Assembly: GCF_026891095.1 (NCBI RefSeq)
Contig: NZ_JAPTNL010000006.1
Location: 1-64,000 of the forward strand
Source of the DNA: Roseovarius salincola
GTDB taxonomy: Bacteria > Pseudomonadota > Alphaproteobacteria > Rhodobacterales > Rhodobacteraceae
Length of the DNA stretch: 64,000 nucleotides
Reading direction: 5' to 3'
Every line of letters starts with the position of its first letter. Within the stretch, counting starts at the first letter, position 1. This document shows, one piece after another, positions 28,594 to 36,537 of the stretch. The notes beneath the pieces are model-generated. The model saw only the letters and a program-made list of their open reading frames with translations, made no database searches and was not told where the DNA came from. Both the position numbers and the translations under genes were made by a program.

Positions 28594-30333
28594 ATGGGTA
28601 TGCGCCGCTTGCATGCCCTTCTTGCCCTTCTGGCTGTGGCCATGGTGACGACATCCCTTTTCTGGATGTCGCTCAGTTATTTCCAGTCGGAAGAGCGGAC
28701 CAAGGCGCAAGGCCGTCTGTCGCTGTTTCGCAGCACCGTGCTGTCGGAACTGGAGCGGTTCTCGCATCTGACCTATGTGCTGGCGCGCGACCCTTTCGTG
28801 ATCGAGACCGCGCAAGGCGCGGGCACTGCCCGGCTGAACCGCCGTTTCGCCGCCTTCGCGCGCCAATCTGGGCTGGATGCGATCTATCTGATGCGGCGCG
28901 ACGGCGTCACGATCGCGGCCTCCAACAGCGGCCAGCCGGGTAGTTTTGTCGGGCAGGATTATTCCTTCCGTCCCTATTTCCTGGATGCCATTGCCGGGCG
29001 GCAGGGGCGCTTTTACGGGATCGGGGCCACCACGGGCCTGCCGGGGTATTTCATCGCCGACTCGGTGCGCGACAGCGCGGGCGAGGTGATCGGGGTGGTG
29101 GCGATCAAGCTTGATCTTTCCAAGCTGGAAGCCAGCTGGAGCGAAGCGGGCGAGCAGGTTTTTCTGGCCAACCGCGCCGGGGTGGTGCTGTTGTCATCGA
29201 CCCCCCAATGGCGCTATCGGGCGTTGCGCGCGCTTTCGCCCGAACAGGAGCAGGCGATCCGCAAGTCGCGCCAGTTTCCCGGCCAGCCGCTGGATCCGCT
29301 GGACTGGACCCCGCTTGAAGGGGCGTGGGCGCAGATCGGCGGGGTGCCGCGCATTCACCTGACCGCCAATGACCTGCCGCATGGCTGGGAGCTGCACTAT
29401 TTCGCCAGCGATGACCGGGCCGTGACGCGCAGCCTTCTTGTATCGGCGGTCGTGCCGATTCTGGCCGCGCTGGTGTTCATCTTTTCGCAATTGCGCCGTA
29501 CCAACCGGATCGGCGCGGCGCTGCAACGCTCGGTCGCGGAAGAGGCGCAGCTGCGTCAGGCCAACGAGCGGCTGGCCATCGAGATCGAGGAACGCAAGCT
29601 GACGGAACGCCAGCTCAAGCGCACCCAGGGCGAGCTGGAACGCGCCAGTCGCCTGGCGGCGCTCGGGCAGCTTGCGGCCTCGGTGACGCATGAGCTGGGG
29701 CAGCCCTTGGCGGCGATCCGCAACCATCTGGCGGCGGCGGAAATGAACAATGGCATCTCGCAGAAGGTGGCACCGCGCATTTCGGCGCTGGTCGACCGGA
29801 TGGAAGGCATCACGCGGCAGCTCAAGTTCTTTGCCCGCACCGACAACGAGGGATTTCGGGAGGTCGATCTGCGCCAGGCGATGCAGGCCGCACTGGAGCT
29901 GGTCGAGCCCAACATCCGGCAGGTCGAGGCCGAGGTGACGCTGGAGGCGCCGGATTATCCTGTCGTGGTGCGCGGCGATCAGCTTCGGCTGGAGCAGGTG
30001 ATGACGAACCTTTTGCGCAACGCGATGGACGCGTTGGATGACAGTTCCGAACGCCGGATTCTGGTGCGGATCGGCATGGCCGAGCAAACCGGCTGGTTCG
30101 AGGTGCGTGACAGCGGCCATGGGCTTGGCAATGCGGCGCTGTCGGACCTGCAGGAACCGTTTTTCACGACGCGCGAAAGCGGGCGTGGCATGGGGCTGGG
30201 CCTTGCGATCTCGGGCAATATCGTCAAGGAACATCATGGCCGGATCACCGCGCGTAATGCAGATGCGGGCGGTGCGGTGTTCCGGGTGGAAATTCCGCTG
30301 GCCCACACCGAGGAAGAGGAGGCCGCCGAATGA
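28594..30333 (+). CDS. dctB: DctB-type C4-dicarboxylate sensor histidine kinase
   Basis: The 579-residue protein has an N-terminal membrane helix (about 6-27), a periplasmic double-Cache sensor region containing ASNSGQPGSFVGQDYSFRPY, YGIGATTGLPGYF and GVVAIKLDLSKLE, and a second helix near 290-305. The kinase core follows with phospho-acceptor H366 in SVTHELGQPLAAIRNHL, the N box NLLRNAMDALDD, and the G boxes DSGHGLG and GRGMGLGLAISGN. DctB senses C4-dicarboxylates and phosphorylates DctD. It overlaps dctD by ATGA and precedes a TRAP transporter. The start at 28594 is preferred; an ATG at 28600 is possible. Confidence 0.9.
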   Translation: MGMRRLHALLALLAVAMVTTSLFWMSLSYFQSEERTKAQGRLSLFRSTVLSELERFSHLTYVLARDPFVIETAQGAGTARLNRRFAAFARQSGLDAIYLMRRDGVTIAASNSGQPGSFVGQDYSFRPYFLDAIAGRQGRFYGIGATTGLPGYFIADSVRDSAGEVIGVVAIKLDLSKLEASWSEAGEQVFLANRAGVVLLSSTPQWRYRALRALSPEQEQAIRKSRQFPGQPLDPLDWTPLEGAWAQIGGVPRIHLTANDLPHGWELHYFASDDRAVTRSLLVSAVVPILAALVFIFSQLRRTNRIGAALQRSVAEEAQLRQANERLAIEIEERKLTERQLKRTQGELERASRLAALGQLAASVTHELGQPLAAIRNHLAAAEMNNGISQKVAPRISALVDRMEGITRQLKFFARTDNEGFREVDLRQAMQAALELVEPNIRQVEAEVTLEAPDYPVVVRGDQLRLEQVMTNLLRNAMDALDDSSERRILVRIGMAEQTGWFEVRDSGHGLGNAALSDLQEPFFTTRESGRGMGLGLAISGNIVKEHHGRITARNADAGGAVFRVEIPLAHTEEEEAAE

Positions 30334-31670
30334 ACCGCTCGCAAAAGCGCAGCATTCTTCTGGTCGATGACGACAGGTCGATGCGTGAGTCCCTCGTCGA
30401 GCTTCTAGAGGCCGATGGCTGGCGGGTCGAGGCGGTGGCGCGTGCCGAACGGGTGGCCGACCGGCTGAGCGCATTCCAGCCCGACGTGATTCTGTCGGAT
30501 GTGCGGATGCCGGGCATGTCTGGGCTTGATCTGCTGGAAAGTCTTGTGCCGGGCATGTCGCCGCCCCTGGTGCTGATCTCGGCGCATGGCGACATTCCGA
30601 TGGCGGTAAAGGCCATGCAGGACGGCGCCTACAGCTTTGTCGAGAAACCCTATGAGCCGCGCCGGTTGCTGACGATCCTGCGCCACGCAGCCGATCAACA
30701 CCACATGAAGCAGAGCAACGAGCGCCTGAAGGCGCGGCTGCTGCGGCTGTCGGGGCTTGACCGGGTGCTGCTGGGCGAGGCTGCAGAGATCCGCGCGCTG
30801 CGCGAGGATATTCTGGACCTTGCCGAGAGCGACGCGCCGGTCCTGATCGCAGACGAAACCGGCACTGGCAAGGAACTGGTGGCGCGCGCGCTTCATGATC
30901 TTTCCAACCACAGTGACGGGCCGTTCCTGGCGCTCAATTGCGCGGCGCTTTCGCCCGAGAGTTTCGCCGCCGAGATGTTCGGCGGCGTCGATGGTCAGGG
31001 CGGGCGCCTCGTGTCGGTGGATGGCGGCACGCTTTTCCTGGACGAGATATGTTCCTGCCCGCTGGAGGTGCAGGCCAAGCTGTTGCGCGTGATCGAGGAC
31101 AAGCAGATCCTGCCGGGCGATGGCAGCGCGCCGATCCCGTTGGCGTTCCGGGTGGTATCGGCCACCAACGAGGACCCCGAACAGGCGGTAGCCGAAGGGC
31201 GGCTGCGCCAGGATCTGCTGTTTCGCATCAACACCATGCTACTGAACCTGCCCACCCTGCGCCAGCGCCGCGACGATCTGGTCCTGCTGCTGACCCATTT
31301 CACCGAGGAGCTTGGCCGCGTCCACGAAGCCGCCCCGCCGCCGCTCGGCCAGGAAGACATTGCCGCGTTGATGGCGCATGACTGGCCGGGCAATGTGCGC
31401 GAGCTGCGCAATGTCGCCGAGCGCCGGGTGCTGGCGGCCCGCCGTGGCGGAGGATCTGTCGCGCAGGCGATGCGCACCGACCCCTTGCACGAGGACGTGC
31501 CCGACACCCTGCGCGAGGCGGTCGCGGCCTTTGAGCGCGAATTGATCGGCAAGGCGATCAAGGCCCATGAGGGGCGCATGGACGCGGTAGCCGAGGCGTT
31601 GGGCATCGGGCGGCGCACGCTCAACGAAAAGATCGTGAAATTGGGGCTCGACAAGGAGGCGTTGCTTTAG
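30330..31670 (+). CDS. dctD: DctD-type response regulator lacking the GAFTGA loop
   Basis: The 446-residue protein has a receiver domain with phospho-acceptor D57 (DVILSDVRMPGMSG), an AAA+ domain with Walker A DETGTGKE at 175-182 and Walker B LFLDEI, and a C-terminal Fis-type helix-turn-helix (VAEALGIGRRTLNEKI). The sigma-54 contact loop GAFTGA is absent: between AEMFGG (214-219) and DGGTLFLDE (from 231) only a short GQGGRLVSV segment remains, some 8 residues shorter than in canonical activators. It should therefore not remodel sigma-54 polymerase and may act with the housekeeping sigma factor. It is coupled to dctB and lies upstream of dctPQM. Confidence 0.88.
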   Translation: MNRSQKRSILLVDDDRSMRESLVELLEADGWRVEAVARAERVADRLSAFQPDVILSDVRMPGMSGLDLLESLVPGMSPPLVLISAHGDIPMAVKAMQDGAYSFVEKPYEPRRLLTILRHAADQHHMKQSNERLKARLLRLSGLDRVLLGEAAEIRALREDILDLAESDAPVLIADETGTGKELVARALHDLSNHSDGPFLALNCAALSPESFAAEMFGGVDGQGGRLVSVDGGTLFLDEICSCPLEVQAKLLRVIEDKQILPGDGSAPIPLAFRVVSATNEDPEQAVAEGRLRQDLLFRINTMLLNLPTLRQRRDDLVLLLTHFTEELGRVHEAAPPPLGQEDIAALMAHDWPGNVRELRNVAERRVLAARRGGGSVAQAMRTDPLHEDVPDTLREAVAAFERELIGKAIKAHEGRMDAVAEALGIGRRTLNEKIVKLGLDKEALL

Positions 31671-31787
31671 TCTGCGGAAATCCGCAGGCCGGGCGCGCGC
31701 GGGCGCGCGGTTTTCTTCCTTGGCGAATGGCGCGGTTTTTCCGATACTTTCCTCATCATATCCGCATGTATTTTGGGAGGAGAGACC

Positions 31788-32804
31788 ATGCAGAAGATTC
31801 TTGGCCGTGTGGCCGTGGCCGCGATCAGCCTTGCCTTCGCCACCGAGGCGGTGGCGACGGAATGGAACGTTTCGCTGTGGGGCAAGCGGCGCGCCTTTAC
31901 CGAGAACACCGAGAAGCTGGCCGAACTGGTGCCCGAAAAGACCAACGGTGAATTCACCCTCAACATCAGCTATGGCGGCCTGTCCAACAACCGCGAGAAC
32001 CTGGACGGGATCAGCATCGGCGCCTTCGAGATGGCGCAGTTCTGTGCCGGCTATCACCGCGACAAGAACCCGTCGATCACCGTGCTGGAACTGCCGTTCC
32101 TGGGTGTCGAGACGCTGGAGCAGGAGCGCGAGCTGTCGATGGCGCTTTATGAGCAGCCTGCGGTCAAGGAAGACCTTGCGCGCTGGAACGCCACGCTGTT
32201 GATGCCTTCGCCGATGCCGCAATACAACCTTGTCGGCCTTGGCGACGCGCCGCGCACACTTGATGATTTCGCGGGGCTGAGCGTGCGCGCCACCGGCGGC
32301 ATCGGGGCCGCGATGGAGGCCGTGGACGCGGTGCCGACTTCGATGTCGGCGACCGAAGTGCGACAGGCCCTGGATAGCGGCGTGATCTCCGCTGCCGCAT
32401 TCGCACCACATGCGCATATGGCATTCGGCACCATCGAGAATGCCAAGTGGTGGACGACCAACCTCAATCCCGGCACTGTGAACTGCCCGGTGGTCGCCAA
32501 TACCGACGCGCTCAACGATCTGTCCGACGCACATCGCGACGCGCTGATGAGCTCGATCGACGAGGCGCTGGATTACTACGTGGATTTCTACACCAACAAC
32601 ACGATGGAAGCCTGGGGTCCGGCGCTGGACGAGCGCGGCATCGAGCGCATCAGCTATGACGCCGAGTCGCTGGCCGCTTTCGAAGAGGCGGTTGCCGGTC
32701 CGGCGGCCGAAGCCTGGATCGAGGACATGAGCGCGCGCGGTCTGCCCGCACAGGAGCTTTACGACTTCGCTACCGGCAAGCTGGCCGAGCTCAAGGGCAA
32801 CTGA
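31788..32804 (+). CDS. dctP: TRAP transporter periplasmic solute-binding protein (DctP family)
   Basis: The 338-residue protein has a signal peptide (MQKILGRVAVAAISLAFATE) with likely cleavage after AVA near residue 23, then a DctP-type binding domain with GLSVRATGGIGAAMEAVDAV, TSMSATEVRQALDSGVI and YYVDFYTNNTMEAWG. It captures an organic acid in the periplasm and hands it to DctQM. An excellent GGAGGAGA ribosome site precedes the ATG at 31788. It lies 117 bases after dctD, and no sigma-54 type -24/-12 promoter could be found in that gap, in keeping with the missing GAFTGA loop. The ligand is presumed to be a C4-dicarboxylate or similar acid. Confidence 0.92.
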   Translation: MQKILGRVAVAAISLAFATEAVATEWNVSLWGKRRAFTENTEKLAELVPEKTNGEFTLNISYGGLSNNRENLDGISIGAFEMAQFCAGYHRDKNPSITVLELPFLGVETLEQERELSMALYEQPAVKEDLARWNATLLMPSPMPQYNLVGLGDAPRTLDDFAGLSVRATGGIGAAMEAVDAVPTSMSATEVRQALDSGVISAAAFAPHAHMAFGTIENAKWWTTNLNPGTVNCPVVANTDALNDLSDAHRDALMSSIDEALDYYVDFYTNNTMEAWGPALDERGIERISYDAESLAAFEEAVAGPAAEAWIEDMSARGLPAQELYDFATGKLAELKGN

Positions 32805-32827
32805 ACCCCGCAAGCTGACAACATGAC

Positions 32828-32861
32828 CCGCCGCACCCGGCTCAGGCGCCCGGTGCGGCGG
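32828..32861 (+). promoter_or_regulatory. Intercistronic hairpin between dctP and dctQ
   Basis: CCGCCGCACC at 32828-32837 pairs perfectly with GGTGCGGCGG at 32852-32861 (10 bp, 14-base loop) without a following T run. In TRAP operons the binding protein is needed in excess; such hairpins protect the 3' end of the dctP message or cause partial termination. That role is inferred. Confidence 0.65.
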
Positions 32862-32897
32862 AGCTTTCAACTCTGACATCAATCAAGGGGGGCAGAC

Positions 32898-33557
32898 ATG
32901 GCAGGCGCCGCATCTGTTCTGTCCGATTCCAGCCGTCTCAGCCAGATCGACCGCGGGCTTTACCGTATCGAACGCGTCCTGGCGCTGATGAGCGGCATTG
33001 CGGTTTTCGCCCTGATGTTCCTGGCGGTCTTTTCGGTGGGCGGGCGCAATTTCTTCAGTCAGCCGCTGCCCGGCTATGTCGACTGGATCGAACAGGCCAT
33101 GCCGCTGATCGCGGTCATGGGGATTTCATATGTGCAGCGCGATGGCGGGCATATCCGCATGGATATCGTCGTCGGCGCGCTCAAGGGACGCACGCTTTAC
33201 GCGGTCGAGTTCCTGACCACGCTTGCGGTCCTTGTGCTGATGGCGCTGCTGGTCTGGGGAAGCTGGGCGCATTTCGAGCGCAGCTTCGACTGGGGCGCGC
33301 CGCTGTGGAGCCGGGACAGTTCGATGGATATCGCCCTGCCGCTCTGGCCTGCGAAACTGCTGGTGCCGGTGGCCTTCTCGGTGATGTGCCTGCGTCTCGC
33401 GCTGCAGCTCTGGGGCTATATGCGCGCCTTTGTCTATGGGCTTTCGCAGCCCATCGGCGTGCCTCTGGTTCTGGACGCGGCGACGGTGGCGGCCCATGAG
33501 GCCGCGCATGTGGGCGGTATTGGCGAGACCAAGGACAGCGACGAGAGGGGCGCGTGA
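32898..33557 (+). CDS. dctQ: TRAP transporter small permease (DctQ family)
   Basis: The 219-residue protein has four membrane helices and the DctQ features IAVFALMFLAVFSVGGRNFF near residues 35-54, YVDWIEQAMPLIAVMGISYV and DGGHIRMDIV. It forms the membrane complex with DctM. It carries a C-terminal extension of some 45 residues beyond the last helix (from SQPIGVPLVL on) that is longer than usual. Its stop overlaps the dctM start as TGATG. The ATG at 32898 follows AGGGGGG. Confidence 0.9.
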   Translation: MAGAASVLSDSSRLSQIDRGLYRIERVLALMSGIAVFALMFLAVFSVGGRNFFSQPLPGYVDWIEQAMPLIAVMGISYVQRDGGHIRMDIVVGALKGRTLYAVEFLTTLAVLVLMALLVWGSWAHFERSFDWGAPLWSRDSSMDIALPLWPAKLLVPVAFSVMCLRLALQLWGYMRAFVYGLSQPIGVPLVLDAATVAAHEAAHVGGIGETKDSDERGA

Positions 33558-34957
33558 TGGAACCCATCGATATCGGTCTTGCCGTCACCGCGGGCCTGCT
33601 TGTCTTTGTCGTGCTTGGGATGCGCGTGGCCTTTGCCGCGGGTCTGGCCGGGCTGGTCGGGCTGGTCTGGATTTTCTGGTCGAAGAAAGGCTATGCGCCC
33701 GAGGAATTCGGCTGGGCGCTGACCGTGGCCGCCAAGACCGCCGGGCAGGTGCCCCATTCCAAGGTCAGTTCGCAGGCGCTGAGCCTCATTCCGACCTTCA
33801 TCCTGATCGGCTACCTGGCCTATTACGCCGGGCTGACGCGCGCCCTGTTCGAGGCGGCCAAGCGGTGGATTGCCTGGGTTTCCGGCGGGCTGGCGGTGTC
33901 GACGGTCTTTGCGACGGCGGGTTTCGCGGCGGTGTCGGGCGCGAGCGTCGCGACCTCGGCGGTCTTCGCGCGCATCGCCATCCCCGAGATGCTGGCGATC
34001 GGTTACAACAAGAAATTCGCCGCCGGCGTGGTGGCCGCGGGCGGCACGCTGGCCAGCCTGATCCCGCCCTCGACGATCCTCGTGATTTACGCGATCATCG
34101 TTGAGCAGGATGTCGGGATGCTGCTGTTGGCCGGGTTCATTCCGGGTGCGTTCTCGGCGCTTGTCTATGCCGCGCTGATCATCTGCATGGCCCTGACCAT
34201 CAAGGGTTTCGGCCCGCCGGTCAGTGGCTTCACCTGGCGCGAAAGGCTGGTGGCGCTGCCGCCTGCGCTGCCGATCCTGCTGGTCGTGGTGACGATCATC
34301 TTCTTCGTCTACAACCCTTTTGGCGGGGATGCCTGGGGCACCCCGACCGAGGGCGGTGCAATCGGCGCCTTCATCGTCTTCCTGATGGCGGTGTGGCGCG
34401 GCATGCGCCTGACCGAACTGAAGGATGCGCTGCTGGAAACCGCCAAGCTGAGCGTGATGATCTTCACGATCATCTGGGGCGTTCTGATCTATGTTCGCTT
34501 CCTTGGATTTGCCGACCTGCCGGGGGCCTTCGCCGACTGGATTACTTCGTTGACCATGTCGCCGATGGTGATCCTGGTCTGCATCCTGCTGGCCTATGCG
34601 GTGCTGGGCATGTTCATGGATGCCATAGGGATGCTGTTGCTGACGCTGCCGGTGGTCTATCCGGCTGTCATGGCGCTGAATGGCGGGCCGATGGTCAGCG
34701 CCGAGGATGCCGCGTTTGGCATGTCGGGGCCGATGTGCGCGATCTGGTTCGGGATCCTGGTGGTCAAGATGGCCGAGTTTTGCCTGATCACGCCACCTAT
34801 CGGACTGAACTGTTTCGTTGTCGCCGGGGTGCGCCCGGATCTGAGCGTGCAGGACGTGTTCAAGGGCGTGATGCCGTTCTTCATCGCGGACGGGATCACC
34901 ATCGCGCTTCTGGTGTCCTTCCCGGCCATTGTGCTCTGGCTGCCAAGTCTGGCCTGA
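33557..34957 (+). CDS. dctM: TRAP transporter large permease (DctM family)
   Basis: The 466-residue protein has 12-13 hydrophobic helices and DctM hallmarks: GVVAAGGTLASLIPPSTILV (the central GG-x-IPPS motif), VLGMFMDAIGMLLLTLPVVY (the second helix-hairpin motif) and ITPPIGLNCFVVAG. It forms the sodium-driven transport channel of the TRAP system. The ATG at 33557 coincides with the dctQ stop; a GTG 3 bases earlier is possible. The gene converges on the GntR regulator, with only 13 bases between them. Confidence 0.95.
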   Translation: MEPIDIGLAVTAGLLVFVVLGMRVAFAAGLAGLVGLVWIFWSKKGYAPEEFGWALTVAAKTAGQVPHSKVSSQALSLIPTFILIGYLAYYAGLTRALFEAAKRWIAWVSGGLAVSTVFATAGFAAVSGASVATSAVFARIAIPEMLAIGYNKKFAAGVVAAGGTLASLIPPSTILVIYAIIVEQDVGMLLLAGFIPGAFSALVYAALIICMALTIKGFGPPVSGFTWRERLVALPPALPILLVVVTIIFFVYNPFGGDAWGTPTEGGAIGAFIVFLMAVWRGMRLTELKDALLETAKLSVMIFTIIWGVLIYVRFLGFADLPGAFADWITSLTMSPMVILVCILLAYAVLGMFMDAIGMLLLTLPVVYPAVMALNGGPMVSAEDAAFGMSGPMCAIWFGILVVKMAEFCLITPPIGLNCFVVAGVRPDLSVQDVFKGVMPFFIADGITIALLVSFPAIVLWLPSLA

Positions 34958-34960
34958 CAT

Positions 34961-34983
34961 GACCGGGCCGTCACGGCCCGGTC
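34961..34983. terminator. Hairpin at the convergent dctM/GntR gene ends
   Basis: A perfect 10-bp stem (GACCGGGCCG with CGGCCCGGTC) whose three-base loop TCA is the complement of the GntR stop codon TGA. It can fold in both transcripts. There is no T run, so it may be a weak bidirectional terminator or 3'-end stabiliser. Confidence 0.55.
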
Positions 34984-35627
34984 AGGATATGGCGCTCGAT
35001 ACGCGCAAAGCCATAGCCGATATGGACCCGCTGGATATGGCCGATGGCGGCCACGTCACCGGAATTGAGCGCGCGGCCCACCTCGCGCAGCTCGCTGACC
35101 AGCGCCTCGGCCACCTCGGCACCCAGGGCATGCCCGAGACGGTGCCAGGTGCTGGCCGCTTGGTAATAGGTCTGCCACCAGAAGGCGCGCAGAGACTGGT
35201 TGCCGATCAGATCGGCGATAAGCCCGTGCAGGCGATGATTGATCTGGATGTAACGGCCCGGATCGAAACCCACACGCAGAACCAGCGCCGCATCGAGAAG
35301 GTCGTCGCACAGGCGCCGGTGGTCGTCGGTAATGGGGCGGGGCGACATCGTCCCGATCAGCGGCGCCAGTTCCAGCCGCATGGCATAGACCTGCCTGATC
35401 GCTTCCGGGCTCAGTGCCATGACCACGCTACCCACGCCGTTGCGGGTTTCGACCAGCCCAAGATGACTGATCCGGCTGATCGCATCCCGCACGGGCGTAC
35501 GGCTGACGTTGAATTCCCCGGCAAGCTCGGCCTCCTTGAGTTGCGTGCCGGGCGGCGTCTCCAGAAAGCAGATGCGGCGCAGGATTTCGTTTTGGATGAT
35601 TTCAACGATGCTCTGGTCGTCTGGCAT
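34971..35627 (-). CDS. GntR/FCD-family transcriptional regulator
   Basis: The 218-residue protein (MPDDQSIVEIIQNEILRRIC...) has an N-terminal winged helix with KEAELAGEFNVSRTPVRDAI and ISHLGLVETRNGVGSVV. The all-helical FCD effector domain follows, where the metal- or ligand-binding acids and His lie in DPGRYIQINHRLHGLI and GHIQRVHI. FCD regulators usually repress catabolic operons until a small acid binds. The start at 35627 follows GGAAAGAG. It lies 19 bases downstream of the racemase-type gene in the same operon, so it probably controls that gene and the divergent M24/nitrilase pair through the palindromes at 36402 and 36456. Confidence 0.92.
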   Translation of the reverse strand: MPDDQSIVEIIQNEILRRICFLETPPGTQLKEAELAGEFNVSRTPVRDAISRISHLGLVETRNGVGSVVMALSPEAIRQVYAMRLELAPLIGTMSPRPITDDHRRLCDDLLDAALVLRVGFDPGRYIQINHRLHGLIADLIGNQSLRAFWWQTYYQAASTWHRLGHALGAEVAEALVSELREVGRALNSGDVAAIGHIQRVHIGYGFARIERHILTGP

Positions 35628-35646
35628 GATCACTCTTTCCGCCGGT

Positions 35647-36411
35647 TCAGTATTCGCGCAGCAGGCGGCCATGACCGGCGATCCGCTCGTCAATGCCCGC
35701 AAGGCGCAGGACGTTCCAGATCATCGCCTGGTTCGAACAGATCACCGGTTTGCCGAGCCGCTGTTCAAGCGCATCGACGATCTCGAGGCTGCGCAACGCG
35801 CCGCAACTGATGAACAGCGCGTCGGCGTCGGGTTGATCCACGCTGGCGGCGAATTCGGCGATGAAGCCGGGTCGCAGGCGGATCATGTCGCTGTCGCGTT
35901 CAAGGTTCAGCCCCCGGATATCGAGAATCTCGAACCCCGCCGCCTGCATGTACCGGGCCTCCGCCTGATTGATCTCGTCCAGGTAGGGGGTGGCCACGGC
36001 GATCTTTTGCGCCCCGAGGGCACGTAGCGCGCGCATCACCGCGCTGATCAGGCTGGTGGCATTCGCGCCGGGTGCGCCGATGGCCAGTTCTCGCATCACG
36101 CGGGACTCTCCGATCACCAGACTGCCCGACGTGCAGGCATAGCAGATCACGTCAAGGCTGCCATCGGGCAGCAGCGTGGCGGCGGCGCGCGCAAGATCCC
36201 CGGCATGGGCGTCAAGCGCGTCAAGGGTGATCGTGTCCGGAATGAAAGCGCGGGTGAAATGCATGCCCACCCCCTCGGGGCAGAGGCGCATCATGTCGTC
36301 CTCGATCGTCTGTTCGGTGGCAAGCAGCACAAAGCCGATCTTGGCGCGATAATGCCGCCCTCGATCAAAAGCCCCGGTGAGATCGACATTCTGACTTTGG
36401 TGCATACACAT
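35647..36411 (-). CDS. Asp/Glu racemase-superfamily enzyme (maleate isomerase / arylmalonate decarboxylase type)
   Basis: The 254-residue protein begins close to YRAKIGFVLLATEQTIEDDM and has the two catalytic cysteines of the superfamily: C93 in CYACTSGSLVIGE and C203 in LFISCGALRSLE. This places it with maleate cis-trans isomerases, arylmalonate decarboxylases and the EutA-like proteins of ectoine clusters, which act on dicarboxylic acids through cysteine acid-base chemistry. The ATG at 36411 or one at 36405 may be used; both lie inside a palindrome that could be an operator. It shares an operon with the GntR regulator. The neighbours do not form a complete ectoine pathway, so the substrate is open. 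Confidence 0.85.
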   Translation of the reverse strand: MCMHQSQNVDLTGAFDRGRHYRAKIGFVLLATEQTIEDDMMRLCPEGVGMHFTRAFIPDTITLDALDAHAGDLARAAATLLPDGSLDVICYACTSGSLVIGESRVMRELAIGAPGANATSLISAVMRALRALGAQKIAVATPYLDEINQAEARYMQAAGFEILDIRGLNLERDSDMIRLRPGFIAEFAASVDQPDADALFISCGALRSLEIVDALEQRLGKPVICSNQAMIWNVLRLAGIDERIAGHGRLLREY

Positions 36412-36415
36412 ATGC
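36402..36415. promoter_or_regulatory. Palindrome GCATA-N4-TATGC, site 1 (candidate operator)
   Basis: GCATA at 36402-36406 and TATGC at 36411-36415 form a perfect 5-bp inverted repeat with a CACA spacer. It overlaps the start codon of the racemase-type gene. An identical-arm palindrome lies 54 bases away, in the promoter of the divergent gene. Size and symmetry suit a GntR-family dimer. Confidence 0.5.
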
Positions 36416-36455
36416 GAAAAGTCCCGGTAATTGACGATTTTGCCGCCGCTTGACG

Positions 36456-36469
36456 GCATAGCTGTATGC
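36456..36469. promoter_or_regulatory. Palindrome GCATA-N4-TATGC, site 2 (candidate operator)
   Basis: GCATA at 36456-36460 and TATGC at 36465-36469 repeat the arms of site 1 with a GCTG spacer. The site sits between a possible -35 TTGACG (36450-36455) and a weak -10 TTAGTT (36473-36478) of the M24 gene, where a bound regulator would block RNA polymerase. Confidence 0.5.
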
Positions 36470-36537
36470 AGCTTAGTTGGTTGAGACGGGAATCGCCAGT
36501 ACGGATTGCGCGGCTGGCCGGCATGAAGGGCTACGAT

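Noticed and set aside
31671..31787. A sigma-54 promoter upstream of dctP.
   Set aside because: GG and GC pairs occur (near 31720-31740) but not with the required 10-base spacing, and the regulator lacks the sigma-54 contact loop.
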